64,000 bases of DNA, from assembly GCA_958295735.1 (NCBI GenBank), contig OY282369.1:418161-482160 (forward strand). Reading direction: 5' to 3'. Each line of letters begins with the position of its first letter. Position 1 is the first letter of the stretch. The notes under the pieces were generated by a model that saw only the letters and a list, made by a program, of their open reading frames with translations, had not been told where the DNA came from and made no database searches. The translations under genes were made by a program, and so were the position numbers. Origin of the DNA: an uncultured Candidatus Cenarchaeum sp. GTDB lineage: Archaea > Thermoproteota > Nitrososphaeria > Nitrososphaerales > Nitrosopumilaceae. This document shows positions 42,457-50,109 of this stretch, one piece after another.

Positions 42457-43821
42457 TCATTCGCCGTTCCTGCGGATCTGCTGCGCCGTCGCGCAGCCGC
42501 CCGGCTCGGCGGGGGCCCCGCCGTGCAGCGCATCCATCCTGTCCGCGATCGCGGCCAGCCGCTCGTTCATGCGCGCCTCCTCCCCCACGGAGAGGTCGGG
42601 CCTGGCTATGACGTACCCGTACCCGCGCATGATGTCGTCGGCCTCGGCTGCCAGCCGCGCGGACAGCCCGTCCAGCTTGGCGAGCAGCTCGGCGCTCGGG
42701 AAGTAGAAGATCGTCATCGTCTCGGAGACGGGCAGGACCTGCGCCATCCGCCGCTCGTATATGGACTCCAGGGCGGCCAGCCGCTCCTCCATCTCGGCAA
42801 ACTCCTCGGCTGCGAGGCGGGGCGCCTCGAACCAGAACCCGTACTCGGCCAGGACCGCGTCGTGCTCGGCCTGCAACGCGGCCGTCCCGGCAGCGAGTGC
42901 CGCCTCCCGCTCGGGGTCCGCCTCCCGGCCGTGCGCCTGGGCGCTGCCGGCATCGGCCCCACGGGCGGCGCCGCGGCCGCCCGGCTCGGGCGCCGGCGCG
43001 CCTTCCGGGCCCCAGAACAGCGCATCCATCTCGGCCTCGATCTCGGCGAGCCGCTCGCGCATGCACGCCTCGTCCTCCTCGGAGAGGTCCGGGTTGGCTA
43101 TGACGAACCCGTACCCGCGCATTATCTCTTCGGCCTCGGCGGCCATCCGCGCCTGCAGCTCGTCCAGGCTGGCGGGATGCCGGGTGCCCGGGGCGTGGTC
43201 GGGCAGCCTCGCCCCGGCGTCGGGCAGGATCGCCACCTGCCGCTCGTACTCCAGATTCAGGGCCAGCAGCCGCTTCCCCATCTCGGCCAACTCTTCCTCG
43301 GTGATGTCGTCGGGCCACTCTGACCTGAACCCGTACTCGGCCAGGACCGCGTCGTGTTCCTCCTGCAGCGCGCGCAGCTCGTCCTCGACCGCGTCGGGCA
43401 GCCCGCACTCGATGCTGCACTCGGGCTCGTCGCCCGGCAGCGCGCGCGGCTCGGCCCCTGCCGCGCCGGCCCCGGCCCCTGCCGCGCCGGCCCCGGCCCC
43501 TGCCGCGCCGGCCCCGGCCCCTGCCGCGCCGGCCCCGGCCCCTGCCGCGCCGGCCCCGGCCCCTGCCGCGCCGGCCCCGGCCCCTGCCGCGCCGGCCCCG
43601 GCCCCTGCCGCGCCGGCCCCGGCCCCTGCCGCGCCGGCCCCGGCCCCTGCCGCGCCGGCCCCGGCCCGCGCCGCATCCGCCGCGGCGCCGGGCGCCGCTG
43701 CCGGCCCCGGCTCGGCGGCGTCCAGGACGCCCGCGCCCCCGGGGACGGCGGCGGCTGCGGCGATCGCTGCCGCGGCGAGGCCCAAGAGCACGGCCGCGGC
43801 GGTCGGCTTCGCGTCCTTCAT
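42457..43821 (-). CDS. Array paralog 3: secreted helical-repeat protein with AGAGAAG linker
   Basis: 454 residues. Signal peptide MKDAKPTAAAVLLGLAAAAIAA with a cut near residue 32. Next comes an Ala/Gly linker of about eleven AGAGAAG heptads, then two modules with the family pattern (EEHDAVLAEYGFRSEWPDDITEEELAEM, then IMRGYGFVIANPDLSEEDEACMRERLAEIEAEMDALFWG; and AEHDAVLAEYGFWFEAPRLAAEEFAEM, then IMRGYGYVIARPDLSVGEEARMNERLAAI). It ends RRNGE. Two Cys (CSIECGLPD) just before the first module are unusual for the family. The start is the ATG at 43821, decided by the shared promoter. Role unknown. Confidence 0.8.
   Translation of the reverse strand: MKDAKPTAAAVLLGLAAAAIAAAAAVPGGAGVLDAAEPGPAAAPGAAADAARAGAGAAGAGAGAAGAGAGAAGAGAGAAGAGAGAAGAGAGAAGAGAGAAGAGAGAAGAGAGAAGAGAGAAGAEPRALPGDEPECSIECGLPDAVEDELRALQEEHDAVLAEYGFRSEWPDDITEEELAEMGKRLLALNLEYERQVAILPDAGARLPDHAPGTRHPASLDELQARMAAEAEEIMRGYGFVIANPDLSEEDEACMRERLAEIEAEMDALFWGPEGAPAPEPGGRGAARGADAGSAQAHGREADPEREAALAAGTAALQAEHDAVLAEYGFWFEAPRLAAEEFAEMEERLAALESIYERRMAQVLPVSETMTIFYFPSAELLAKLDGLSARLAAEADDIMRGYGYVIARPDLSVGEEARMNERLAAIADRMDALHGGAPAEPGGCATAQQIRRNGE
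43453..43665. repeat. 21-bp tandem repeat coding AGAGAAG
   Basis: About ten nearly identical copies of CGCCGGCCCCGGCCCCTGC plus two bases, within the linker of array paralog 3. It is perfectly in frame and so expands or contracts without breaking the gene. Confidence 0.85.
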
Positions 43822-43841
43822 CGCGGACTGCCGGGCCCCGT

Positions 43842-43885
43842 CGGAATAAAGGACCGGCACACATTGTGAGTTAACAAAGTTAGCC
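43842..43885 (-). promoter_or_regulatory. Conserved array promoter, copy 3
   Basis: GGAATAAAGGA TATA block about 26 bp before the ATG at 43821, preceded by ACACATTGTG then AGTTAACAAAGTTAGC. Confidence 0.8.
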
Positions 43886-43949
43886 GCCCCGCGGCCCCCG
43901 TTCGCGCGCGGAAGGCCGCGCGGCGCGGCCCGCCCGGCCCTCGCGCGGT

Positions 43950-43983
43950 TGAAAAATGGGGGAGGGCGGCCGAGGCCGCCCCG
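43950..43983 (-). terminator. Terminator of array paralog 4
   Basis: Stem GGGCGGCCGAGGCCGCCC beside the TGA at 43985-43987, followed on the minus strand by TCCCCCATTTTTCAACC. Confidence 0.72.
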
Positions 43984-43984
43984 G

Positions 43985-44152
43985 TCATTCGCCGTCCCGG
44001 AGGATCCGCCGCGGCGGCGCCGGCCCCCGCTCGCGGGAGGCCCGGACGGCCGCGCCGCCCGGGAGCGGCAGCGCGACGGCGGTGGTTTCGGCGATCGCTA
44101 CCGCGGCGAGGCCGAACAGCCTCGCCGCGGCGGTCGTCTTCGTGTCTCTCAT
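43985..44152 (-). CDS. Array paralog 4: mini-gene, signal peptide joined to C-terminal tag (55 aa)
   Basis: It opens MRDTKTTAAARLFGLAAVAIAE like its siblings and keeps the hydrophobic core and a possible cleavage region, but the whole repeat region is missing. After about 20 linker residues it ends RILRDGE, the family C-terminus, beside an intact terminator and behind an intact promoter. It looks like an internal deletion that fused the two conserved ends. After signal removal only a short peptide of about 20-25 residues would be released. Whether it is expressed or a remnant is unknown. Confidence 0.65.
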   Translation of the reverse strand: MRDTKTTAAARLFGLAAVAIAETTAVALPLPGGAAVRASRERGPAPPRRILRDGE

Positions 44153-44170
44153 TGCGCACGGTTGGGCCCG

Positions 44171-44215
44171 GTTGAAATAAAGGACCGGCACACATTGTGA
44201 GTTAACAAGGTTAGC
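44171..44215 (-). promoter_or_regulatory. Conserved array promoter, copy 4
   Basis: GAAATAAAGGA TATA block about 26 bp before the ATG at 44152, preceded by ACACATTGTG then AGTTAACAAGGTTAGC. It is fully preserved although the gene body is deleted. Confidence 0.8.
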
Positions 44216-44289
44216 CGCGCCGCGGCCGCGGGGCAGGCTGCGGCGCCGCTCCCGCGCGGATCCGCGGACGGGGGGCGCGGGGCGGGGGC

Positions 44290-44480
44290 GCGGGAAGCAT
44301 CCGGCGCGCGGCGCGGCGCGCTCGGGGAGCATCTGGCGCGCGAGGCGAACGACGGCGCGGCGCGGGAAGCATCCGGCGCGCGGCGCGGCGCGCTCGGGGA
44401 GCATCTGGCGCGCGAGGCGAACGACGGCGCGGCGCGGGAAGCATCCGGCGCGCGGCGCGGCGCGCTCGCCCGCGGATTCG
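44290..44480. repeat. 72-bp minisatellite, ~2.6 copies
   Basis: CGGGAAGCATCCGGCGCGCG recurs at 44291, 44363 and 44435 (72-bp period), with CGGGGAGCATCTGGCGCGCG in mid-unit. That mid-unit is itself a diverged half-repeat. It lies between array paralogs 4 and 5. Confidence 0.85.
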
Positions 44481-44577
44481 GGGCGGATGCGGGCGATCTG
44501 CAGGATGCGGGGCGCGGGTGCATCCCGCCCGCGCCCGCCCGCGGGGGCGAGGCGGCGGCCCCCACGGCCCTGGCGCG

Positions 44578-44614
44578 GTTGAAAAATGGGGGAGGGGCGG
44601 CCGATGCCGCCCCG
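44578..44614 (-). terminator. Terminator of array paralog 5
   Basis: Stem GGGGCGGCCGATGCCGCCCC beside the TGA at 44616-44618, followed on the minus strand by TCCCCCATTTTTCAACC. Confidence 0.75.
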
Positions 44615-44615
44615 G

Positions 44616-45783
44616 TCATTCGCCGTCGTACTGGTTCGGTTGCGCCGTCGCGCTGCGGTGCCGCGCGTCCGCCGGGGCGTGCTCCCCGTACAGCGCGTCC
44701 ATCCTGGCCTCGATCCCGGCGAGCCGCTCGTTCATGCGCGCCTCCTCCTCCTCGGAGAGGTCCGGCTCGCCTATGACGAACCCGTACCCGCGCATTATCT
44801 CGTCGGCCTCGGCGGCCATCCGCGCGGACAGCCCGTCCAGCTCGGCGAGCTGCTCGGAGGTCGGGACGTAGCCCGGCACCCACGTCGCGTAGGTGGGCAT
44901 GATCTGCGCCAGCCGCCGGTCGTACGTCGACATCATGGCTGCCAGCCGCTCGTCCATCTCGGCGTACTCCTCCTCGGAGAGGTCGGGCGACTCGAACACG
45001 AACCCGTACTCGGCCACGACCGCGTCGTATTCTGCCTGCAGCGCATCGATGCCAGCGGCGAATTCCGCCGCCCGCCCTGGGTCGGCATCCCGGCCGTGCG
45101 CCGGGGCGCCCCCGGTGCCCGCTATCGCGCTCGACACCGCGCCGGCTCCCGCCCCCGCGGCAGCGCTGCCGCCGCCCCGTTCGGGCGGGGCCTCGCCTTC
45201 CCTCGCGGGCGCTCCCGTCAGCGCGTCCATCCTGGCCTCGATCCCGGCGAGCCGCTCGTTCATGCGCGCCTCCTCCTCCCCGGAGAGGTCCGGCCTGGCT
45301 ATGTCGAACCCGTACCCGCGCATTATCTCGTCGGCCTCGGCGGCCATCCGCGCCACCATCTCGTCAAGCTTGGCGAGCTGCTCCGCGCTCGGGGCGTAGC
45401 CCGGCAGCATCCCGGCATCGGGCAGGATCAGCGCCAGCCGCTTCTCGTACTCCGACCCCAGGGCCCGCAGCCGCCCGTCCATCTCGGCGAGCGCCTCGTC
45501 GGTGATGCCGCCGGGCGGCTCGAACTTGAACCCGTACTCGGCCACGACCGCGTCGTACTCGGCCTGCAGCGCGCGCAGCTTGCCCCCCGCCGCGTCGGCC
45601 CCCGCCCGCGTCGCATCCGCCGAGGCGTCCGGCGCCGCCGGCTGCCCCGCAGGACCCCGCTCGGAGGCGGCCTGGACGGCCGTGCCCCCCAGGGACAGCA
45701 GCGCGACTGCGGCGGTTACCGCGATCGCTGCCGCGGCGAGGCCCAAGAGCCTCGCCGCGGCGGTTGTCTTTGTGTCCTTCATT
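44616..45783 (-). CDS. Array paralog 5 (upstream-most): secreted helical-repeat protein, 389-aa class
   Basis: 388 residues. Signal peptide MKDTKTTAAARLLGLAAAAIAV with a cut after AVQA near residue 38. It has two clean modules: AEYDAVVAEYGFKFEPPGGITDEALAEM, then DAGMLPGYAPSAEQLAKLDEM and ADEIMRGYGFDIARPDLSGEEEARMNERLAGIEARMDALTG; the second reads AEYDAVVAEYGFVFESPDLSEEEYAEM, then IMRGYGFVIGEPDLSEEEEARMNERLAGIEARMDALYG. The linker is Gly/Ala rich and the end is NQYDGE. This is the best-preserved copy and the most compact statement of the family consensus. No catalytic motif; helix-pair repeat, extracellular. A structural or binding role is inference. Confidence 0.82.
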
Positions 45784-45802
45784 GCGAACTGTTGGGCGCG
45801 CT

Positions 45803-45847
45803 TGGAATAAAGGGCTGGTACACATTGTGAGTTAACAAAGTTAGCCG
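45803..45847 (-). promoter_or_regulatory. Conserved array promoter, copy 5
   Basis: GGAATAAAGGG TATA block about 26 bp before the ATG at 45783, preceded by ACACATTGTG then AGTTAACAAAGTTAGC. Confidence 0.8.
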
Positions 45848-45996
45848 CCCCGCGGCCCCGTCCCGGGGGCGGGACGCGGCATCCGCCTCGCCTTTTGGCG
45901 ATTAGCGGCGCTGGCCGCCCCGCGGCCGTGTTCCAGGGGCGGAAAACCGCCGCGCCGCGAACCTTGAAATAAATATGCCCGCCCCCGCGCGGCGGC

Positions 45997-46254
45997 ATGG
46001 AAGTACACGTGTACGACACGTACGTCAAGGCGAAGGACGGGCGCACCATGCACTTCGACGTCATCACCGGCAAAAAGGACCACGCGCAGGCCATCGAGTA
46101 CGGCAAGCAGTGGCTGGAGAGCGTCGGCGAGGGCGGAGCGGAGATGACCCAGAACGAGTGCCAGTTCTGCCACTCGCAGGGCGCCCCGGCCCCCGTCGCC
46201 AAGTCGATAGAGGAGCAGGGGTACTACATCCAAAAGATGGAAGGCTGCTCCTAG
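45997..46254 (+). CDS. DUF2024 family protein, 85 aa
   Basis: Small soluble protein with the DUF2024 opening VHVYDTYVKAKDGRTMHFDVI, close to the family's usual length. The C-terminal half has ECQFCHSQGAP (Cys-x2-Cys-His) and ends MEGCS, so metal binding is possible. ATG 45997 lies 26 bp after a TATA-like GAAATAAATAT (45966-45976). It is divergent from array paralog 5 and convergent with the pyrophosphatase across a minisatellite. Function unknown in all organisms I know of. Confidence 0.82.
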   Translation: MEVHVYDTYVKAKDGRTMHFDVITGKKDHAQAIEYGKQWLESVGEGGAEMTQNECQFCHSQGAPAPVAKSIEEQGYYIQKMEGCS

Positions 46255-46337
46255 CGCTTTCCTCCGACGACGTTTTTCTTTTCCTCCCGCGCAGGTGGCG
46301 CCGCCGGCGCCCGCGCGCGGGCCCGCCGCGGCAAGGC

Positions 46338-46515
46338 AGGGCCCGGGAGCGCGCCGGATCGCCCGCGCGCGCTTCCTCCTCCCTCGTTCAACATCCCCCT
46401 TGTTGAGCAGGGCCCGGGAGCGCGCCGGATCGCCCGCGCGCGCTTCCTCCTCCCTCGTTCAACATCCCCCTTGTTGAGCAGGGCCCGGGAGCGCGCCGGA
46501 TCGCCCGCGCGCGGG
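46338..46515. repeat. 71-bp minisatellite with CAACA...TGTTG hairpin
   Basis: AGGGCCCGGGAGCGCGCCGG recurs at 46338, 46409 and 46480 (71-bp period). Each full unit includes TTCAACATCCCCCTTGTTGA, a stem-loop. It lies between convergent genes. Confidence 0.88.
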
Positions 46516-46538
46516 GCGGCGGGGCAGGAGGGGGGGCG

Positions 46539-48581
46539 TCAGAGCGCCAGCACGGCGACGAACGCGGAGACGAAGACTATGGCTATCGTGTTGAGCAGCT
46601 TTATGACGGTGTTGAGCGCGGGGCCGGCGGTGTCCTTGTACGGGTCGCCGATTATGTCCCCGACCACCGCGACCTTGTGCTCCTCGGAGCCCTTCCTGCC
46701 CTGCATCTCCACGAGCTTCTTCGCGTTGTCCCAGGCCCCGCCGGTGTTGGCCAGGTGGTACGCCAGGAATATTCCCGTCACCACGGAGCCGGTGAGCAGC
46801 CCGGCCACCGCGGTGGGGCCGAGCACCACGCCCAGCACTATGGGCGAGGCTATGGCCACCGCCGCCGGCTTCCACAGCTCCCTCATCGACGCCGCCGTGG
46901 CAATGTCCACGCAGCTCGCGTAGTCCGGCTTGGACTCGCCGGTCAGTATCCCGGGGTCCGCCTTGAACTGGCGCCGCACCTCGTCCACCATGCGGCCGGC
47001 GGCGCGGGAGACGCCGTCTATGAGCTGCCCCGTTATTATGAACGGTATCAGGCCGCCCACCAGCAGGCCCACTATGACGGCGGGGTTGGTGAGCCCGTAG
47101 TCCAGCTCCATCACGCCCGAAAAGACGTGGGCCGCCTCGAACTGGAACGCCTGGATCATGGCGAGGGCGGCCAGGGCCGCGCTGGCGATGGCGAAGCCCT
47201 TCGTCACGGCCTTGGTGGTGTTCCCCACGGCGTCTATCTCGTCGGTCACGCGGCGGTTCGACTCGCCCATGCCGGTCATCTCGACTATGCCGCCCGCGTT
47301 GTCCGCGATCGGCCCGAAGGCGTCTATGCTCAGCACTATGCCGGCCAGGCTGAGCATCGCCATGGCCGTCATGGCCGTGCCGAATATCCCGTACAGGACG
47401 GGGTCCGCCCCGGGGGGCGCGGCCGACGAGGAGACGGCGTACGATACCACGATGGCGGCCACCAGCGCTATCATGAACGGGCCGGTCGACTGGAGCCCCT
47501 TTATGATCCCCGTGAGGGTCAGCGAGGCGTACCCCCATTTCGCGGAGGCGGCGATCTCGCGCACCGGCCCGTACTTGTAGTTCGTGTAGCGGTCGGTGAT
47601 CTTCTGTATTACGGGCACCAGCGCCACCCCGATCACCGTGGCGCCGAACAGCCCGTGCGCCACCGGCCCGTCGCCCAAGAGGTGGGTGGCGAACACGTAG
47701 TTGAGCGCGATGGCTATGCCGGCGGCCACGTAGAACGAGAGGTTGAGCGGCTTCATCACGTCCGTGATCCCCCTCGAGCGCACGATGAGCACGCCCACTA
47801 TGGAGGCGATCATGCCGGCGGCCCCCACCATTATCGGGAACAGGAACAGGTCGGGCGCCCCTATCAGCGCCGCGATGAGCAGGGCCGCGAGTATGGTCAC
47901 CACGTACGACTCGTACACGTCGGATCCCATGCCCGCCGCGTCGCCCACGTTGTCGCCCACGTTGTCGGCTATCGTGGCCGGGTTGCGCGGGTCGTCCTCC
48001 GGTATGTTCGCCTCCACCTTGCCCACCAGGTCGGCGCCCATGTCCGCCGCCTTCGTGAATATGCCGCCGCCGATCCTTATGAACAGGGCTATGAGGCTCG
48101 CCCCTATCCCCACGCCCGCTATCACTATGGGATCGCGGTACACCATGTACAGGCCCGTTATGGCCAGCAGCGCCATCGCCGGGACCGCCAGCCCGACGGT
48201 CGCCCCCCCGCGGAACGCCATCGCGAACGTGCCGCCCAGGCCCCCGCCGCTCAGGTTGGCCGCCCTCACGGCCGCCTTCACGGTTATCTTGAGCGATATG
48301 AGCCCGGCCACCGCCGAGAGGGCGGCGCCGACCGCGAACGCTATCCCGTTGGACGGCTGCAGGAACGCGCCGATGACCACCGCGAGCCCGACGGCCACCG
48401 GCACGATCACCTTCATCTCCCTGCGGAGGAAGGCGGCCGCCCCGACCCGCACCGCGTCTGATATCTCCACCATCTCCTTGGTGCCGGGAGGCTGCCTGAT
48501 TATCCAGACCGCCAGCGCCGCCGCGACCACGAAGGAGGCGATGCCGGCCCCGATGGCCAGCAGCTCCGGCGGTACTTCCAT
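46539..48581 (-). CDS. hppA: Membrane-bound proton-pumping pyrophosphatase, K+-independent type
   Basis: Couples pyrophosphate hydrolysis to H+ export across about 16 membrane helices; 680 residues. The substrate site is visible (DMGADLVGKVEANIPEDDPRNPATIADNVGDNVGD), with DVYESYVVT and the C-terminal VGDIIGDPYKDTAGPALN. The determinant GNTTKAVTKG has Lys and Thr at the positions (A460K, T463) that mark the K+-independent subclass. The start MEVPPELLAIG (ATG 48581) lies 28 bp from TATAAA (48607-48612); the frame remains open upstream but is not coding there. It probably recycles PPi energy for membrane potential. Divergent from the HtrA-like gene. Confidence 0.96.
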   Translation of the reverse strand: MEVPPELLAIGAGIASFVVAAALAVWIIRQPPGTKEMVEISDAVRVGAAAFLRREMKVIVPVAVGLAVVIGAFLQPSNGIAFAVGAALSAVAGLISLKITVKAAVRAANLSGGGLGGTFAMAFRGGATVGLAVPAMALLAITGLYMVYRDPIVIAGVGIGASLIALFIRIGGGIFTKAADMGADLVGKVEANIPEDDPRNPATIADNVGDNVGDAAGMGSDVYESYVVTILAALLIAALIGAPDLFLFPIMVGAAGMIASIVGVLIVRSRGITDVMKPLNLSFYVAAGIAIALNYVFATHLLGDGPVAHGLFGATVIGVALVPVIQKITDRYTNYKYGPVREIAASAKWGYASLTLTGIIKGLQSTGPFMIALVAAIVVSYAVSSSAAPPGADPVLYGIFGTAMTAMAMLSLAGIVLSIDAFGPIADNAGGIVEMTGMGESNRRVTDEIDAVGNTTKAVTKGFAIASAALAALAMIQAFQFEAAHVFSGVMELDYGLTNPAVIVGLLVGGLIPFIITGQLIDGVSRAAGRMVDEVRRQFKADPGILTGESKPDYASCVDIATAASMRELWKPAAVAIASPIVLGVVLGPTAVAGLLTGSVVTGIFLAYHLANTGGAWDNAKKLVEMQGRKGSEEHKVAVVGDIIGDPYKDTAGPALNTVIKLLNTIAIVFVSAFVAVLAL

Positions 48582-48775
48582 CTGCCGGGCCGGCCGGCGC
48601 GGGAAATATAAATCATGGATGGAAAATCGCTGTCCGCGTTTGGGTTTCGGCCCGCCCGGGCCCGGTGCGCTATTACCGGGCGCGGCCAATTCCGCAATCC
48701 GCCGCGGCGGCCGCCCCGCCGCGGGACCCGCGGCCGCGGGGTTAGACATTTTAGAGAAGGGCGGCGCCGAGCGCC

Positions 48776-50083
48776 ATGCAGGGGTCTGGCGTCGCGGCCG
48801 GCGGGGCGCTCGGGGCCGCGGCGGCCGTCATAGTCCTGGCGATCGCGCTGGCGCTGGCGGCGCCGCAGGCCGCTCCCGACCCGGCGCCCGCTCCCGCCGC
48901 GGTGCCGGCTCCCGCCGCTCCCGCCGCGGTGCCGGCGCCCGCTCCCGCCGCCGCGGTGCCGGCCCCCGACCCGGCGCCCGCTCCCGCCGCCGCGGTGCCG
49001 GCCCCCGACCCGGCGCCCGCTCCCGCCGCGGTGCCGGCCCCCGCCGCCGCGCCGGCCCAGCTGCTGGCCGCGGCCGGCGGCCCCCTGCCGCTGGTGGAGA
49101 TATTCGAGGCGACCGAGGTGGGGACGGTCAGGGTCGAGGTCAGGCGCGGCGTGGCCCTGCCCGGCGCGAGCGGGGTCGGCTCGGGCGTCGTCTTCGACAC
49201 GAGGGGCCACATAATCACCAACTCGCACGTGGTAAGCGGGGCCGACCGGATAATAGTGACGTTCGTGGACGGCCGCGCGCAGGAGGCCTCCCTGGTCGGG
49301 CGCGACCACTACACGGACATCGCCGTGGTGCGGGTGGACTCGCCCGGCGAGGCGCGGCTCGCGCCGCTGCGGCTGGGCGACTCGTCCAACCTGAGGGTGG
49401 GCGAGCCCATAGCCGCCATAGGCAACCCGTTCGGCCTGTCCGGTTCCATGACGTCCGGGATAGTGAGCCAGCTCGGGAGGCTCCTCCCGTCCAGGGACAG
49501 CGCGTTCCAGATCCCCGACGTCATACAGACGGATGCCGCCATCAACCCCGGCAACTCGGGCGGGCCGCTGCTCAACATGAGGGGCGAGGTGGTCGGGATA
49601 AACACGGCCATACGGTCGGGGACGGGCGAGTTCGCCGGGGTCGGGTTCGCCATACCCTCGCAGACGGTGGCCAAGATCGTCCCCAGCCTGATAAGGGAGG
49701 GCTCGTACGACCACCCGTGGATGGGGATATCCGGCAGGGACCTCGATCCGGCCCTGGCCGGCGCCCTCGGCCTGGACGACACCAGGGGGTTCCTCGTGGT
49801 CGACGTGGTGGACGGCGGGCCGGCCCAGGCGGCCGGCATGCGGGGCTCGCCGGGGACGGTCACCGCGGGCAACGCCACGTACCCGGCCGGCGGCGACATC
49901 ATCGTGGCGGTGGACGGGAACGAGGTGAGGAAGATAGACGACATACTGGTGCACCTGCAGAGGCAAAAGTCGGTCGGCGACGCCATGCAGGTGGAGGTGG
50001 TCAGGGACGGCAGGACTACCGTCATGGAGCTGGAGCTCGGCGAGCGCCCCGACCCCCCGCCCCCGCGGGGGTCGCAAAGGTAA
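48776..50083 (+). CDS. HtrA/DegP-type serine protease, membrane-anchored
   Basis: Extracytoplasmic quality-control protease of 435 residues. One N-terminal hydrophobic helix (9-30) is followed by a long Ala/Pro linker (31-95). The trypsin-like domain holds His151 (TNSHVV), Asp181 (HYTDIAVV) and Ser261 (GNSGGP). A single PDZ domain spans about 320-425 (FLVVDVVDGGPAQAAGM, GGDIIVAVDGNEV). The helix lacks an obvious cleavage site, so it is probably tethered with the catalytic part outside. ATG 48776 lies 26 bp after ACATTTTAG. CofG follows after a short promoter that overlaps this gene's stop codon. Confidence 0.93.
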   Translation: MQGSGVAAGGALGAAAAVIVLAIALALAAPQAAPDPAPAPAAVPAPAAPAAVPAPAPAAAVPAPDPAPAPAAAVPAPDPAPAPAAVPAPAAAPAQLLAAAGGPLPLVEIFEATEVGTVRVEVRRGVALPGASGVGSGVVFDTRGHIITNSHVVSGADRIIVTFVDGRAQEASLVGRDHYTDIAVVRVDSPGEARLAPLRLGDSSNLRVGEPIAAIGNPFGLSGSMTSGIVSQLGRLLPSRDSAFQIPDVIQTDAAINPGNSGGPLLNMRGEVVGINTAIRSGTGEFAGVGFAIPSQTVAKIVPSLIREGSYDHPWMGISGRDLDPALAGALGLDDTRGFLVVDVVDGGPAQAAGMRGSPGTVTAGNATYPAGGDIIVAVDGNEVRKIDDILVHLQRQKSVGDAMQVEVVRDGRTTVMELELGERPDPPPPRGSQR

Positions 50084-50109
50084 TTAGCCGCCGGGGAAGC
50101 CCCACCCCG

